Part shown: one piece after another, positions 34,241 to 45,545 of the stretch
Numbering within the stretch: position 1 is the stretch's first letter
How the letters are laid out: each line of letters starts with the position of its first letter
Origin: Diorhabda sublineata
Lineage: Eukaryota > Arthropoda > Insecta > Coleoptera > Chrysomelidae
Direction of reading: 5' to 3'
NCBI RefSeq assembly: GCF_026230105.1
Contig: NC_079478.1
Span: 30,023,653-30,087,652, forward strand
Length of the DNA stretch: 64,000 nucleotides
Position numbers and translations under genes: made by a program
The notes under the pieces: generated by a model
Told to the model about the DNA's origin: nothing
Seen by the model: only the letters and a program-made list of their open reading frames with translations
Database searches by the model: none

Positions 34241-34589
34241 AGTATATCTATCTACTTCCTAAGTTGTGGAGGAAAATGTGGGTACAGGAAATGTAGTATT
34301 TCTTCTTTTGATTTTTTCTTATGTAATATTTTCTAATATTGTTTGCAAATACCAGAATGCGTCACGGTTCTTGCTTCAAGAACTTTTTCAGCTTAATCTG
34401 TGAAGGTGAAATAATGTTTTTTGAATCTACCAACAACTTATATTTGATGAAGTATAGTATACTCGTTTAAAATAAGCCATTTTCTTCTTATATTCTCTGA
34501 TCCTGCTGTAAGACAGACAAAGGAAACAAAAGAATTTGATCAAGTCACCATGTAAACCCATTAACAATGATTTTGTGGTACATTAGACA
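34241..34589. other. Spacer, no feature recognised
   Basis: This is A+T-rich sequence between the truncated Penelope-like copy and an RNase H-like fragment. Confidence 0.45.
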
Positions 34590-35000
34590 TATACTATCCA
34601 ATGGATTCCAGGACACACTGGAGTGTAGAGTAAATTAGTGGCAAATAAAAACTTATTGAATTACGAATAAATTCTCTATAGGACCTGAACTCTTGTGTAG
34701 AATCGTCTAAAGAACAATTAATACTAGAAAACAACGAAGATAGGAGAAAAGAGTTACTGAGATAATATACTAGAGTTTAGACTTGCGAAGATACTTCAAC
34801 CAAAGAAGATCAACTGAATTTATCAATCTAAGTGAAAACAATTAACGAATATTAACAGAAGTCTTGTCGAGTTATTCTTTGCCCCAATGTATATCTGAAG
34901 ACGTCACGTAGAGCAGAGGATGCAACCTTCAGATTCTGCTACGTGAAAGACGATACCAAACCACATTCTCCCGAAATATGGATGCAGAACTCCAGAGGAT
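34590..35000 (+). mobile_element. LINE RNase H/C-terminal fragment (I or R1-like), weak
   Basis: IQWIPGHTGV at 34596-34625 is the last conserved block of a retrotransposon RNase H domain (I-x-W-I-P-G-H-x-G-I). Residues consistent with the following A-D/N-K/R helix then appear after a stop. About 300 bases on, AEDATFRFCYVKDDTKPH resembles the C-terminal zinc-knuckle-like region (D-x-x-C-x-x-C-x-x-x-x-E-T-x-x-H), with one cysteine replaced. Spacing and order fit, but the intervening sequence is too decayed to align. Confidence 0.4.
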
Positions 35001-36359
35001 AAAAAGGAAGTTATTTGACAGCTAGAATCATCCCACATCCTAATCCGTATGGAAGGAGTAAGATTAACAGATCAGCTGTTAACATTGAACATATCCAGCG
35101 AAAAAACGGACGCAACAGTTCCTTTGCTAGCAATGTATATATGACACCACTAACTACACATATATCCAGTATATCCAATAGTTTTTCTATGTGAGCAATG
35201 AGAAATGGAAAATCCAGCAAATTTTCTGTCTGGGCGTGATAAGTTCATTAACGAATTTTTGATTGAAGTTTTAAATAAACAAACAAGTAATTCATATTAA
35301 CTCACTATCTATAAAATATAGGAACAATTATAGCCCTAATTCCGTGACGTATTCCATTTTTTTCCATAGAGCTGCTACTGTTTCAGTTTAAAACTATTAA
35401 TGTACTTTAAAGCTCCCAAAACTTAGAGTGAGCTATCTTCTTTATTTGACCTAAATTAGCATCATTGTTGAACCTCTTCATTAGGACCGATTTATCTAAT
35501 GAAATTACAGTCAATCAACTGCTATTTCTTAAAAGACTACTTTCTCTTTCAAAAATAATTGCTCGTTATTTTGTTAAAAACAATATCCAATTACTAACAA
35601 GTCTAATAAAGACTGACACAAAATTCGTTATCTATTGTTTCACCAGGTGAATATTTTGATGACAGAATGATTTATAGGATAAATATCATGTAGTCTTACT
35701 CCTACAATGGATATATTAGTTCAGAGTTCTTGTGTATCAGAAATTGAGAAACGGTAATGACGAGAAAGGTTATGTTCTAATTTTATTGAAATCCTTGTTG
35801 TCTTGGATAAAATTACTATAACTTTCCAGAATTTTTTCACCAATTGATTGATATTTGCTTTGATTATAGTCCATAAATATTTTCAGTGAATCTCATTTTC
35901 CATTAGAAAGAACATCCAAAACTTGAATCATGTTTCAATATTCTGAAATTTGTCATAATATTTAAATGATTTGAATGATTTTATGTCTTTTCTGACCTAA
36001 ACTCAAAAAACATCGTCACGAAAACATATCAAATGGTCTGAAAAGTAAAAAGTGCGAACAAACTAATTTATTTATACCTTAACACTTAACGCTTAACTAT
36101 TTACTGTCTCAATGTATTCATATGACATCAAATTCTTGACTATTTTACGGGTACTATACTATCATTTTATATATCCAAAAGCACATTCTAGATCCTTCGA
36201 CTTCTGGAAGTCTCGAAGTCTCTGGTTTGCCGTAAGCAAACAGTAAAAATTGTTTTTATAAAAAGAGTCACAACAACGGAAATACAAAAAATACTGTTAG
36301 ATTAACTATGTAGATTATGTAAATATATTCAAACAGTTGAAAATAAGTATTTCAGTGAG
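35001..36359. other. A+T-rich interval, no gene recognised
   Basis: A small perfect hairpin (TCGACTTCTGGAAGTCTCGA near 36197) is the only structure noted. Confidence 0.45.
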
Positions 36360-37200
36360 TTTTCTTCTTCTTTATTCTCCAGTATGATCAGAATCTCTGC
36401 TTTTTGGCTGTAGGTCTACTTAGGTTTTAGCATGCCTATAGCTCTGTTTCAATTTTCACGATCTTTTTCCTTGAAATTGGTATTTCCAAATCAATTTCTT
36501 TTGGATTGTGTGGCTATATAAGGGAAATTTCTACTGCTCATTAATCAATTAACTGGAAAAAAATTTATGAAAAAAGTAACAGGCCGATTGAGAGGCTACT
36601 AGGTCTCAGAATAGTTTTTCTGGACCCGAAGATGATCCATTCGATTGAAGCCCCATTCCATTCGATTTCTATTTAATATCAATTGTCTTTCTCCGCTCTG
36701 CTGAGGAAGATTCCATCCATAGTTTTGCTATCTCCAGAAGCTTCTTATCCTTTTAGGGTTGTTCGTAAGTTTAGTCTTTTCTTTCTGTTCTTGTTTATTT
36801 TGCCAAATTGATTTTATAATATATTCTGCGATTTTAGTGGTTTATTGAACTATTTATGGACTTCAGCTTCGATGTTCTCATTTACAGAAACTTCCACACC
36901 CAAATATTTGAATTTCATTACACATTCTAAAATTTTGTCATCAAATGTCACGTTGTAATTTCATTTTTCATTAATGTTGTTATCTCCATATTCAGTGATT
37001 CGGCTGCTCGATTGAACACTTTTAAAACGGTTTTAGTCCATGTTCGTTTTCTTTGATCATTACTATTGCAAGGATATCAATAACTAATTTATCAGAATTC
37101 CATACAAAATTATATTGAAAAGAAGTGAGGCTTCTTATTTAATCTTTCTCATGTTTTATTTCAGTAAGCTTTTTACTAGATTTTGCTTGAATTTAGTTAG
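36360..37200 (-). mobile_element. LINE reverse transcriptase C-terminal half, degenerate
   Basis: The minus strand reads MKFKYLGVEVSVNENIEAEV (about 36870-36930), the post-motif-C region I-T-x-x-x-x-x-L-E-C-V-x-x-F-K-Y-L-G. Residues consistent with K-T-x-R-L-L-E-x-A-E-M and with RNRMEWGFNRMDHLRV follow (36640-36690, the E-W-x-x-H-x-x-R-M block). Upstream, 36950-37150 holds eroded motif B/C sequence. Several frames are used, with many stops. The 5' side meets a mariner fragment near 37280. Confidence 0.6.
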
Positions 37201-37259
37201 CCTCATAAATGATTTTAATTATTTTTAAGAGGTATTAAGGAACCTGTGTTGTCGCAGTA

Positions 37260-37800
37260 TCTATACAAGTCGGGACATCACATTCCATATCTATCACTAC
37301 ATAGCTCCATATGAATCTTTAATTATTTGAAACAGAGCAGGAAGGTTTCTTCAGGACGCGTGGCGCTTTTTATTTCATAACTTTAATAGACTCTTGTTGT
37401 TTTCAATGCAAATTCGATGCGTCTCACGTAATTACTTTTTCTAATAATTTTGTATCATTTTCAATCGCATCCAAAGTGTCAATACAAATATTTTTGCGAA
37501 CTTCTTGTTGTTAAAATGTAAGCATTTCAGGCAGCAGATTTGCACAAACTGTTTGTATGTTAAAGTTTGCCGCACACATTTTGTGTAAATTCCTATAAAT
37601 TATGTAATCGCACGATTACTAACCTATATGACGGTTAGATCGAGCAAGATTACCAAACTTTCCGATATTTTTTTCCATTTCTGGATGTAGGAGGCCAATC
37701 AATTACATAGCAATGGATTGAAGTTTAAGTTACAATTTCATGTCTTCAGACACGGCAGACATCGCATTCGAAAGAATACGTTTCATGGTAAATAGTTGAC
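37260..37800 (-). mobile_element. Mariner/Tc1-like transposase N-terminal half
   Basis: The minus strand reads RPPTSRNGKK (about 37690) and, one frame over, NIGKFGNLARSNRHIG. It continues with IYRNLHKMCAANFNIQTVCA, NLLPEMLTF and DTLDAIENDTKLLEKVIT (about 37450-37510). This follows the mariner order: G-R-P-x-T-S linker, V-R-x-D-R-R helix, L-x-M-x-x-V-x-A-K-x-V-P-x-x-L, then I-T-x-D-E-x-W with the first catalytic D, here T*DAS. Lysine- and proline-rich residues near 37360 fit the next segment. The catalytic core beyond is absent. Confidence 0.6.
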
Positions 37801-40800
37801 AGTGTTTTATAAATATACCAAATAATATTTGCAATAAGAAGTAACTAGATACTGGCTATTATTTATTGAGACGTTTCTATATATTATATAAAAATGTAAA
37901 AACGGACGTCCATTACTATAAACCAAAAGTAACATTAGATTTGTGAACTGCATCAACTTCCCGGATTTTCTTTCCGGTTTCACCCAAAGCAATGATTTTC
38001 AACGAAGGAACAGGATCAATCTTACAGTAAATACCAAACTTGGAAACGTACACAAACATAAATTATAATAAAAGAGCCAAAGCAGGTCTAACTCGAATGA
38101 AATCTTTGCACTTTGGATTGATTTAGTGGTTGCTGCTATCTTAATCTAATTTTATTGGCCAAGCTCAAAAGATATATAATTTATAGGAACAGTAAACTTA
38201 AGCTTCAAAATCGATTTAGAACAATTGTTGTTATTGTGTTACGTTGTTTTTGATGTATTTGATAAATTAATTCGTATCGTATCATGGTTGGTTCACGAGG
38301 TACTCACTACTCACACAGTAAATTTTTGTGATAAATGACTAAATTTTCAACATTTAATATTTTTATACTGCGAAACAAGTAAATTAATACGTCTTATTTG
38401 ATACTCAAATTTCATTGTGCATAGAACATATCTTCATATTATATAAAATTTTATCAATTCTGCTATTGGTATTCGAAATATGATGTACTATTGGCAAATT
38501 AAAAGTAAATGAATAAACATTGTACCGCAAAGTCGAAGATTTAACATCCCGAAGGCCTCAGATTTAAGAAAATTGCGTTCAAGATTCTCACTCCTTTTCA
38601 ATTATTAGTTGTTTGGATGACATTGGGTTTTATTGACACAATTTGGTAAGAAGTATATGTTGAATGTACAGCTGTAATTATCTCGATAAACGAAACCTAG
38701 ACCGAGCCTAGCTCACAATTTATACAAGTCCATGATTCCACCTAATAAGTCGTAAAGCTTCATTTTTTTGTTTTCTCAACCATAGTTTACGCAATGTAAG
38801 TGTTAGATAATATTTTATTATTGAAAGTAATAATTCTACTTGTTATACATTTTTTGGCTTTTGAGTTCTACGAATATTTTTGACGGGTTTCATTTCCGCT
38901 ATTTTATATTCCATATTTAGAATCCCTACCCCCACCCCATATTATATACCAAATCTCACCAACATCCATCACCGGGATGATACGGAAATCTAGCCCATAT
39001 TTTGTTCTTATAAATTCTTATTTGTTATTCGAATGACAAAAACTTTTGCCTCTGGTATTTTTCATCACTGGCTTTTCTTTAACAATATATTTTTTCACAA
39101 ATTTGATAAAATGAACTAATGCTATGTAAGAAATATTCATAATAACGTGATCATCCCATAGAAAAGCTTAAATCTCAAAGAATACGTTCTAATAAATTGA
39201 ATTAATAACAGAATAGTTTCCTAGTTGAAAAATGATTTGCTATATAAACAGGTTTTATAAATAAAGGAAGCTAATAATAAAGTGTGAATTTTTGACTATA
39301 TTATAATAATAAGTCAGGGTTTCGCAAAAAATGTTTTGTAAATATTGGTTTAGGGTATAGAAGCCTGAACAAATGAAAATATTCAAATCAAGAATATCAG
39401 AGAGAGGAACTGATAACAATAATTACTGTAAACACATAAAATGAAAAGACTAGAAAATTGCAATCTCTAGATCCCATTAAGATGGTTTTATTCTATCTCT
39501 TTTGGGCTATAAAAGAAGATGGATGAGTGCACAAAAGAGATTTCAATACACAAATTAATTTACAGTACAATATAATTTATTTATATTTTCCTTCTCATCT
39601 ACGATAAAAATCACATCCCTGAGAAGCTTTAAAATACATAAATTTGAGGTCCAAGTCACTACTTCAGATCAGGAAAAGATGAAAGTCGATCGACGCTACA
39701 TCGAAAAAAGTCACATTGAAAAGGCTGAAAAAATCTTTGGATTCTAAGGCCGTTGGGAAGTCGAGTATTGACGTAGTTCAGTACAAATTCAGAAGTCTCT
39801 TGGTTGGTCATAAAGAGCTATGGCAAAGTATGATAACATAAATTGCTGTTCCTGGTAAATCCATGACACCTTTGAGGTTACAAAAAACAATTGATACCAC
39901 TCCAATTTTTGTCGTTTCGTTGAAGCATGTTAAAGTGAACCTATGTTTCATAATGAGTTTCAAAAAATCTTGACCAGCATTTTAACGGTAAAGGAACTCC
40001 ATCATTGCAATAATTTGCCTAATTTTATGGTTGTCAATGAACATTTGTGGAATCCAGCAAGCACAAAATTTTATTTAGCGAATGTGTTCAGTAATGATAT
40101 AATACGAGGAAGTTCTCGAAACTTCGGGATCCTTTGCTTCGACTTAACTACTTGATCAACTTATTAAATAGTATAATCTGTAAAGAAAGACTTGCGTCCT
40201 TAATACGCATAAATGCGTGAGGCTTTCGATACCATTCACGGACAACGCAATCACTTAGCAAAACTGCGTCCTTGAACTCTGCTTAATCTTCTATATAAAC
40301 CTTATTCTGTTCAACATCCAAAATATTTTTCACCTAAAAACTATACCACTAATCAAGGTTTTCAAATTGGTATGTATTATGTCTTTTTCAGTAGAAGATT
40401 GGGTTAAAATATTTTTTTTAGTTCTATTCACTCAAGTTGAAGACAAAAATTGGTATAGTTCTCAAGAAATATACTTCACTGCAAAAATCTACTCTCTGTA
40501 TATTTGAACGCTATGCTATTGAATGATTTCAGTATAGAATGTGTCATAAATTGAGCATTAAATGACAATAGCAAATTTCCAGCTTTAGCAATTATCAGTA
40601 TGATCTACAGTTTCAGCCACAAATTCACGGTTGAATTGATAACTAATAAAGCAGAAATTCAGCAGGGAACATTTTTGTTTTTGTCTCTAGAGTAATAAAT
40701 CTGAAAAATGGAAAGAATTCATCATTGAAATAGTATTGCCAAGCGCCCAATATTGAGCTCAACGCGTTGTAATTCATAGTTTTGTTAGATATACTCTTTG

Positions 40801-41454
40801 CCCTAGATAGAGTTCCCCATTGAGTCATCGCGCATTACTATTCCAGTGTCGTACATTTCTCTTCACTGTCTAAGAAAAGTATATAAGATTATTGAAACGA
40901 TGTTACGGCTTAATTGATCAACAATGCTATTCATTCATTACATGGACAATTGATGTCCAATCCTGGAACTAGACACTAGAATTATTTACATCAATATTCT
41001 TTTTAGTTCTGAGAGTTTTTTTGAAGGTGCATTTTCCACAGAATGTTCACTTCCTCAATCTCTTTGATTCGTGAGATCTCAATACCTTGATAGGAGACTC
41101 ACTATCGAATTGATCGCTGTCTTATTCTTTTTAGATTTATCCCCACAAACCTGTTAGTGTCAAGTATCTCTCACAATAAAGTCACAGTAGTAGTAGAAAC
41201 CTATTTTGATGTTTATTTTTGATCATATAGTAAATTGCTAAATTGTGAAATTTTTCTTTCAATCGCTAATTATGTGCTAATATCTTTGTCGTATAATAAT
41301 TATTTTCTACCTAATCATAGGTTAATGAACTGATGCTCTCCAAATGGAGTAGAAAATGGTATCTACTCAACCATATAAAGGGTGCGGTGTAAATCCTATT
41401 ACCCAGTAGTAACATGACATGCAAAAACAAACGAGATAAAATTTAAAACACAGA
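37801..41454. other. Long A+T-rich interval, no gene recognised
   Basis: I looked for reverse transcriptase, transposase and nuclease motifs on both strands and saw none that hold up. The 70-codon ORF at 39943-40155 and 61-codon ORFs at 37807 and 40643 are anonymous. A slightly GC-richer patch at 40180-40270 has no match I know. Confidence 0.4.
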
Positions 41455-42270
41455 TATAAATTTAGCCACTCACCTCGTATTTGTTGATCTCGAAAAGGAT
41501 CACGACACGGTGCCGTTGAGAAACTTTCTGATATATTGACGCAATCTGACCTCAGCTACGTTTATGTACAAATACAGAAAGTCAAAAGGTGTAGTCAAGT
41601 TGTGAAATACCCTATCAAAACCATTTTCGCATTCGAGCAAGGTTTGAGACAAGGGTGCAGTTTATAGCCAACATTATTTAAAATATACATTCAGGTCTGT
41701 GTAGTTGGAGAACTAAAAATGCGAGAATGGGAACTGAGATGGAGGATGAATGATTAACAAGTCATTACAGCTGGTGACGAGGACGATGCAGATTATATGA
41801 TATGAAAGTTGGACGGCGAATATGCAATTGTCAATATGTCAAAAACAGAATATCAGCCGGTAGGAAGCACACAAGGAAGCCCGAACTTCAAATAAATAGG
41901 GTTAGACGATATAGACAACTCGAATACCCAGGAAGCCTAATTTCAGAAAATGGAACAATAAAAGAAGAAGAAATAGAGTGCAACGAGTTAAGAAAGCTAC
42001 ACAAATTCGAACTCATTGCTGTGGTCAGAAAAAATCAACCTAACCTAAGACATAAATGACGATATACAAAGTCATAGTGGAACCTATTTTGACGTATGAT
42101 ATGAGTGCTGTCAACTAACAGCAGACAGCAGAAAAATATAGAGGCTGTGGAAATTGGATTACTTAAGAAGATCGTGCAGGATATCCAGAACGAAGCATGG
42201 AATGGAGATAGACGACGAAAAACATACACGACTTCAGAGAGAATATAGACGATGCAACTGCTTTGTAAGA
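41455..42270 (+). mobile_element. LINE reverse transcriptase, nearly contiguous but frame-broken
   Basis: On the plus strand FVDLEKDHDTVPL (41479) is palm motif A. SATFMYKYRKSKGVVKL and a GCSLSPT-like stretch (near 41650) correspond to motif B. AGDEDDADYM (41772) is close to the motif C neighbourhood. ANMQLSICQKQNIS follows. Then the 85-codon open frame 41802-42059 has RRYRQLEYPGSLISENGTIK. MDYLRRSCRISRTKHG at 42154 is the post-RT A-V-E-M-x-Y-L-R-R block. All blocks are in order over 800 bases, so little has been deleted, but stops and shifts are frequent. It ends at a (TA)n tract rather than at a normal LINE tail. Confidence 0.75.
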
Positions 42271-42276
42271 CCCCCG

Positions 42277-42279
<3 letters not shown>

Positions 42280-42326
<47 letters not shown>
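42280..42326. repeat. (TA)n microsatellite, about 47 bases
   Basis: This is an uninterrupted TA run directly after the LINE coding remnant. Its apparent Tyr-Ile ORFs are artefacts of the repeat. Confidence 0.98.
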
Positions 42327-42328
<2 letters not shown>

Positions 42329-43049
42329 AAGTTAAAACCAGTTTCATATCATTCATATCAATTTAAAGCTTCCCGGAGCGTTATTAAAATTTATTCTTGA
42401 AATCTATTTACCACTAGAACAATTTCATTATTATTATAGTTATTTTTGTTTGAATTTATATATGTTTTGGCGACTGGCTCAATAATAATTCAGATTGATC
42501 ATTATTATGTATTAAATTGAACCTGTATTTTATCATTACGATGATGATTTTATGATACTTTATAATTTCCGAAGCATTCCATGTGATAGATGTGAATGCC
42601 GTCATTTTTTTAGTGAAATTGGAAGATTTGTGGATCATATTTCATATTGTTAAACGTGGAATTAATTTTCTAGAAATAATTTCACTAAAAAAATTCGAGA
42701 AAATGATCAGTTTTAGTCCCTACTAACATTGTATCCAAGAATAAAGTTTTTCGATACAACAATAATTTCATTCAAAGCCATTTAAGTTTTTCCAAGGTGT
42801 GAAAAGACTTTTCATATCAATTGTTTAGATACATATAAAACTGGTAATCCCGTATAACATTGCAAAAACCTATATTATAGAAACAAGATCAAAATGTGGA
42901 AATAATACTATTTTAATAAATATTAATTTGGTTTCTTTTGTCAATATCATTCAAGAATTTTATTTCGACATATTTTGTGAACATGCGTGCTTTGATGTTG
43001 AATTTCGAACATTTTTCCATATCTCGTAAGGCAACCATTTGATTGAACA

Positions 43050-43052
<3 letters not shown>
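42327..43052. other. A+T-rich interval, no gene recognised
   Basis: I see no motif or repeat beyond the flanking TA tracts. Confidence 0.5.

Positions 43053-43127
<75 letters not shown>
43053..43127. repeat. (TA)n microsatellite, about 75 bases
   Basis: This is an uninterrupted TA run. The apparent ORFs on both strands encoding Tyr-Ile repeats are artefacts. Confidence 0.98.
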
Positions 43128-43129
<2 letters not shown>

Positions 43130-44641
43130 CTAACTTAATATCACTCTGTAGACATGCAGAGCTTAGTCGTTGGACGGAAATAAGTAGCACCTTTTCAAAT
43201 TTTTTCATTCATTACACGGTATATTTCCAAATAATTAAACTTTTAAAAAGGTCAATGAAGAGCATAATCTATTAAACTAGTTTTCAGCTAGTCCATCCGG
43301 AAATTAATGAAATTCCTCTAAGCTGATCGATTCGACACTATGCTGGACTGAAGTTTGATGAATTCAGTATTGTCGATCAGAAATTATGACCATAGTTGAC
43401 GATAGTTATCTATCTACACATCCTAAATAGAATACCCAGCATTCTTTTTGAATTAAAAATATTTTTGTTATATATTAAGTTATAACTTTTTTCCACTATT
43501 ATTGTGTAGCCTCCTACTTTGAAAACATATTCAGATTTTTTCTTAAGGGAAAGTTTATTAGCTGGTTATTAATGAGATGACATAAATAATACAGCGGAGA
43601 CAGACATAAGACTTGTGAGTTTAGAAAAATCACGTCAAATCATAGAGATATTTTGTATTTTGTAATTTTTAGCGAAAAAATTTGAAATCAAAAATATGTA
43701 ATGTATGTAATATGAATATGTGGAATATTTTGATTTTCAGTTATAAAATACGCGACTGTATACAAAATTCAATCCTCATGTAGAAATTTTGCCAAAAATT
43801 TGTAAAATTTTCGATTTACACAATTGAAATTCATATAACTGTAGTAATTTTTTTATCTCTTAGCACATTCTCACGTGGTGTGTAAAATTTCCTTTTTCGG
43901 TGCTGAATACAAAACATTTTGTGAAAATTACTTCTATATCATAACTATGATTCAATTTTTTACTTAGGAGTACAGAATATTCCAACCAAAATTTTACTCA
44001 CTTACTCCTCGTGTATACAGTCCATGGACGAACTTGGTCCTCTTGTTCACACATCTCCGATCCACGTTCTTTTCGTTCTCCTCAAGTCTTGTTCTACCTC
44101 ATCTTATCCCTCTTTCTGGGATCCCCATTCCCCTTTTTCACACTTTTATTCATTTTTCTATTACCTTATTTTTAGCCACTGTATTCGTTTAGTTTTTTTG
44201 ACGCTTACTTAATTCTGACTCAATTTTTATTCTTCAAATATTTCTATCCTTTATTGGTACATATATATTTCTCAGAATTTTCCTTTCAAAAGTAAAAAAC
44301 ATTTTAACCTGATTTTGAATCAAAGTTTTCGAAGAAATTAATATTTTGTAATCCTCTCACTCTCAATAAAACCTTTATTTCGTTTCTAAAACGTCCTCTA
44401 TCTATATTCTACAACGGAACTTAAAAATCAGAAAATCAATAAATTTGTGGTGATACTATTCTTTATATATAAAGGGAAGTTTTTCTTCTTTCTTCCTTCT
44501 ATTTCAAGTAAATTTTGTATACTTATTTCCGTATTAGATCTAAGTTTCCATCAAGGAACTAACCGGTACAACATCCCCACGTGAAAATCAACTTCAACTT
44601 GGAGGGTTGAGAGTTTCAGTAATCCTGGTCTTTCACTCTTT

Positions 44642-44644
<3 letters not shown>
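43128..44644. other. A+T-rich interval, no gene recognised
   Basis: The 62-codon ORF at 44024-44212 is anonymous. Nothing else is seen. Confidence 0.45.

Positions 44645-44732
<88 letters not shown>
44645..44732. repeat. (TA)n microsatellite, about 88 bases
   Basis: This is the longest of three pure TA tracts within 2.5 kb. Confidence 0.98.
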
Positions 44733-44735
<3 letters not shown>

Positions 44736-45004
44736 ATACATGATTTGTTCATTTTATAATTGCTTTTTATTCGTTGTGATCTCTTAGATATGCAGATTTT
44801 TATTACTTTTCTATAAAATAATTTGTTGTTTAAACTTTTTTTAGAGAATCGTGTTAGGGGATAGTCTTTATTCAATTCAATATTAATTGTTCACTCCATC
44901 TCACAGTTGTCTATATACTTTAACTGAGGTCATATATCACTCTCAGGGGAAGAGTCTCTAACTAGGGAATTGTGTTTACAATTATGCATGAATATTTTAC
45001 CATG
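44733..45004. other. Short A+T-rich spacer
   Basis: Nothing is recognised between the (TA)n tract and the mariner fragment. Confidence 0.5.
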
Positions 45005-45545
45005 GAAAAGCGATGTGCGTTCCGCGTTCACTCATAGTCGATCAAAGACAACAACGTGTTGATGATTCAAAGCATAGCTTGGCCAGGTTTACACGTAATA
45101 AATCAGATTTTTTTGCATCGATTTGTGATAATGGATGGAACATGGATCCATCACTTTATTCTGGGATCAAAACCATCATCATCTGAGTGAACTGTAGCCG
45201 GTGGACCACGTCCGAAGTGTCCAACCGTCAGCTGGAAAGGTTATGGCTTCAGTATTATGGGATGCGCATCGAATATTGTTCATCGACTATCTCCAAAAGG
45301 GAGAAACAACCAATGGCGAATACATAGAGTTGTTGGATCGTTTGAATGCAAAAATAGAGGAAAAACGGCCTCAAATGTCGAAGAAACAACGAGTGTTTTA
45401 CCAAGACAATGCACTGATTCACAAGTCAATGGCCACAATGTTTAATTTGAACGAATTACACTTCTAATTGCTTCCTCATCGTCCGAATAATCTAAATCTA
45501 ACCCCCATTAACTACTGGCTCAATAAAAATGTGTTTTTCTTAGTT
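45005..45545 (+). mobile_element. Mariner transposase fragment with 88-codon open frame
   Basis: The plus strand begins near 45010 with frames matching V-P-x-x-L-x-V-D-Q-x-Q-Q-R-V-D-D-S, then FVIMDGTWIHHFILGSK (first catalytic D, near 45125). The open frame 45201-45467 reads SAGKVMASVLWDAHRILFID, YLQKGETTNGEYIELLDRLN, EEKRPQMSKKQRVFYQDNAL (second D) and FNLNELHF. The third motif, NLTPINYWL near 45495-45530, has N in place of the catalytic D of SPDLAPSDYWLF. The N-terminal DNA-binding half and the extreme C-terminus are missing. It resembles the copies at 0.4-1.1 and 55.3 kb more than the one at 4.4 kb. Confidence 0.85.

Noticed and set aside
36197..36216. Small perfect hairpin
   Set aside because: The stem is eight pairs, too short to propose a structured RNA or regulatory site.
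42154..43275. ORFs encoding long Tyr-Ile repeats
   Set aside because: They are translations of (TA)n microsatellites, open in several frames on both strands.
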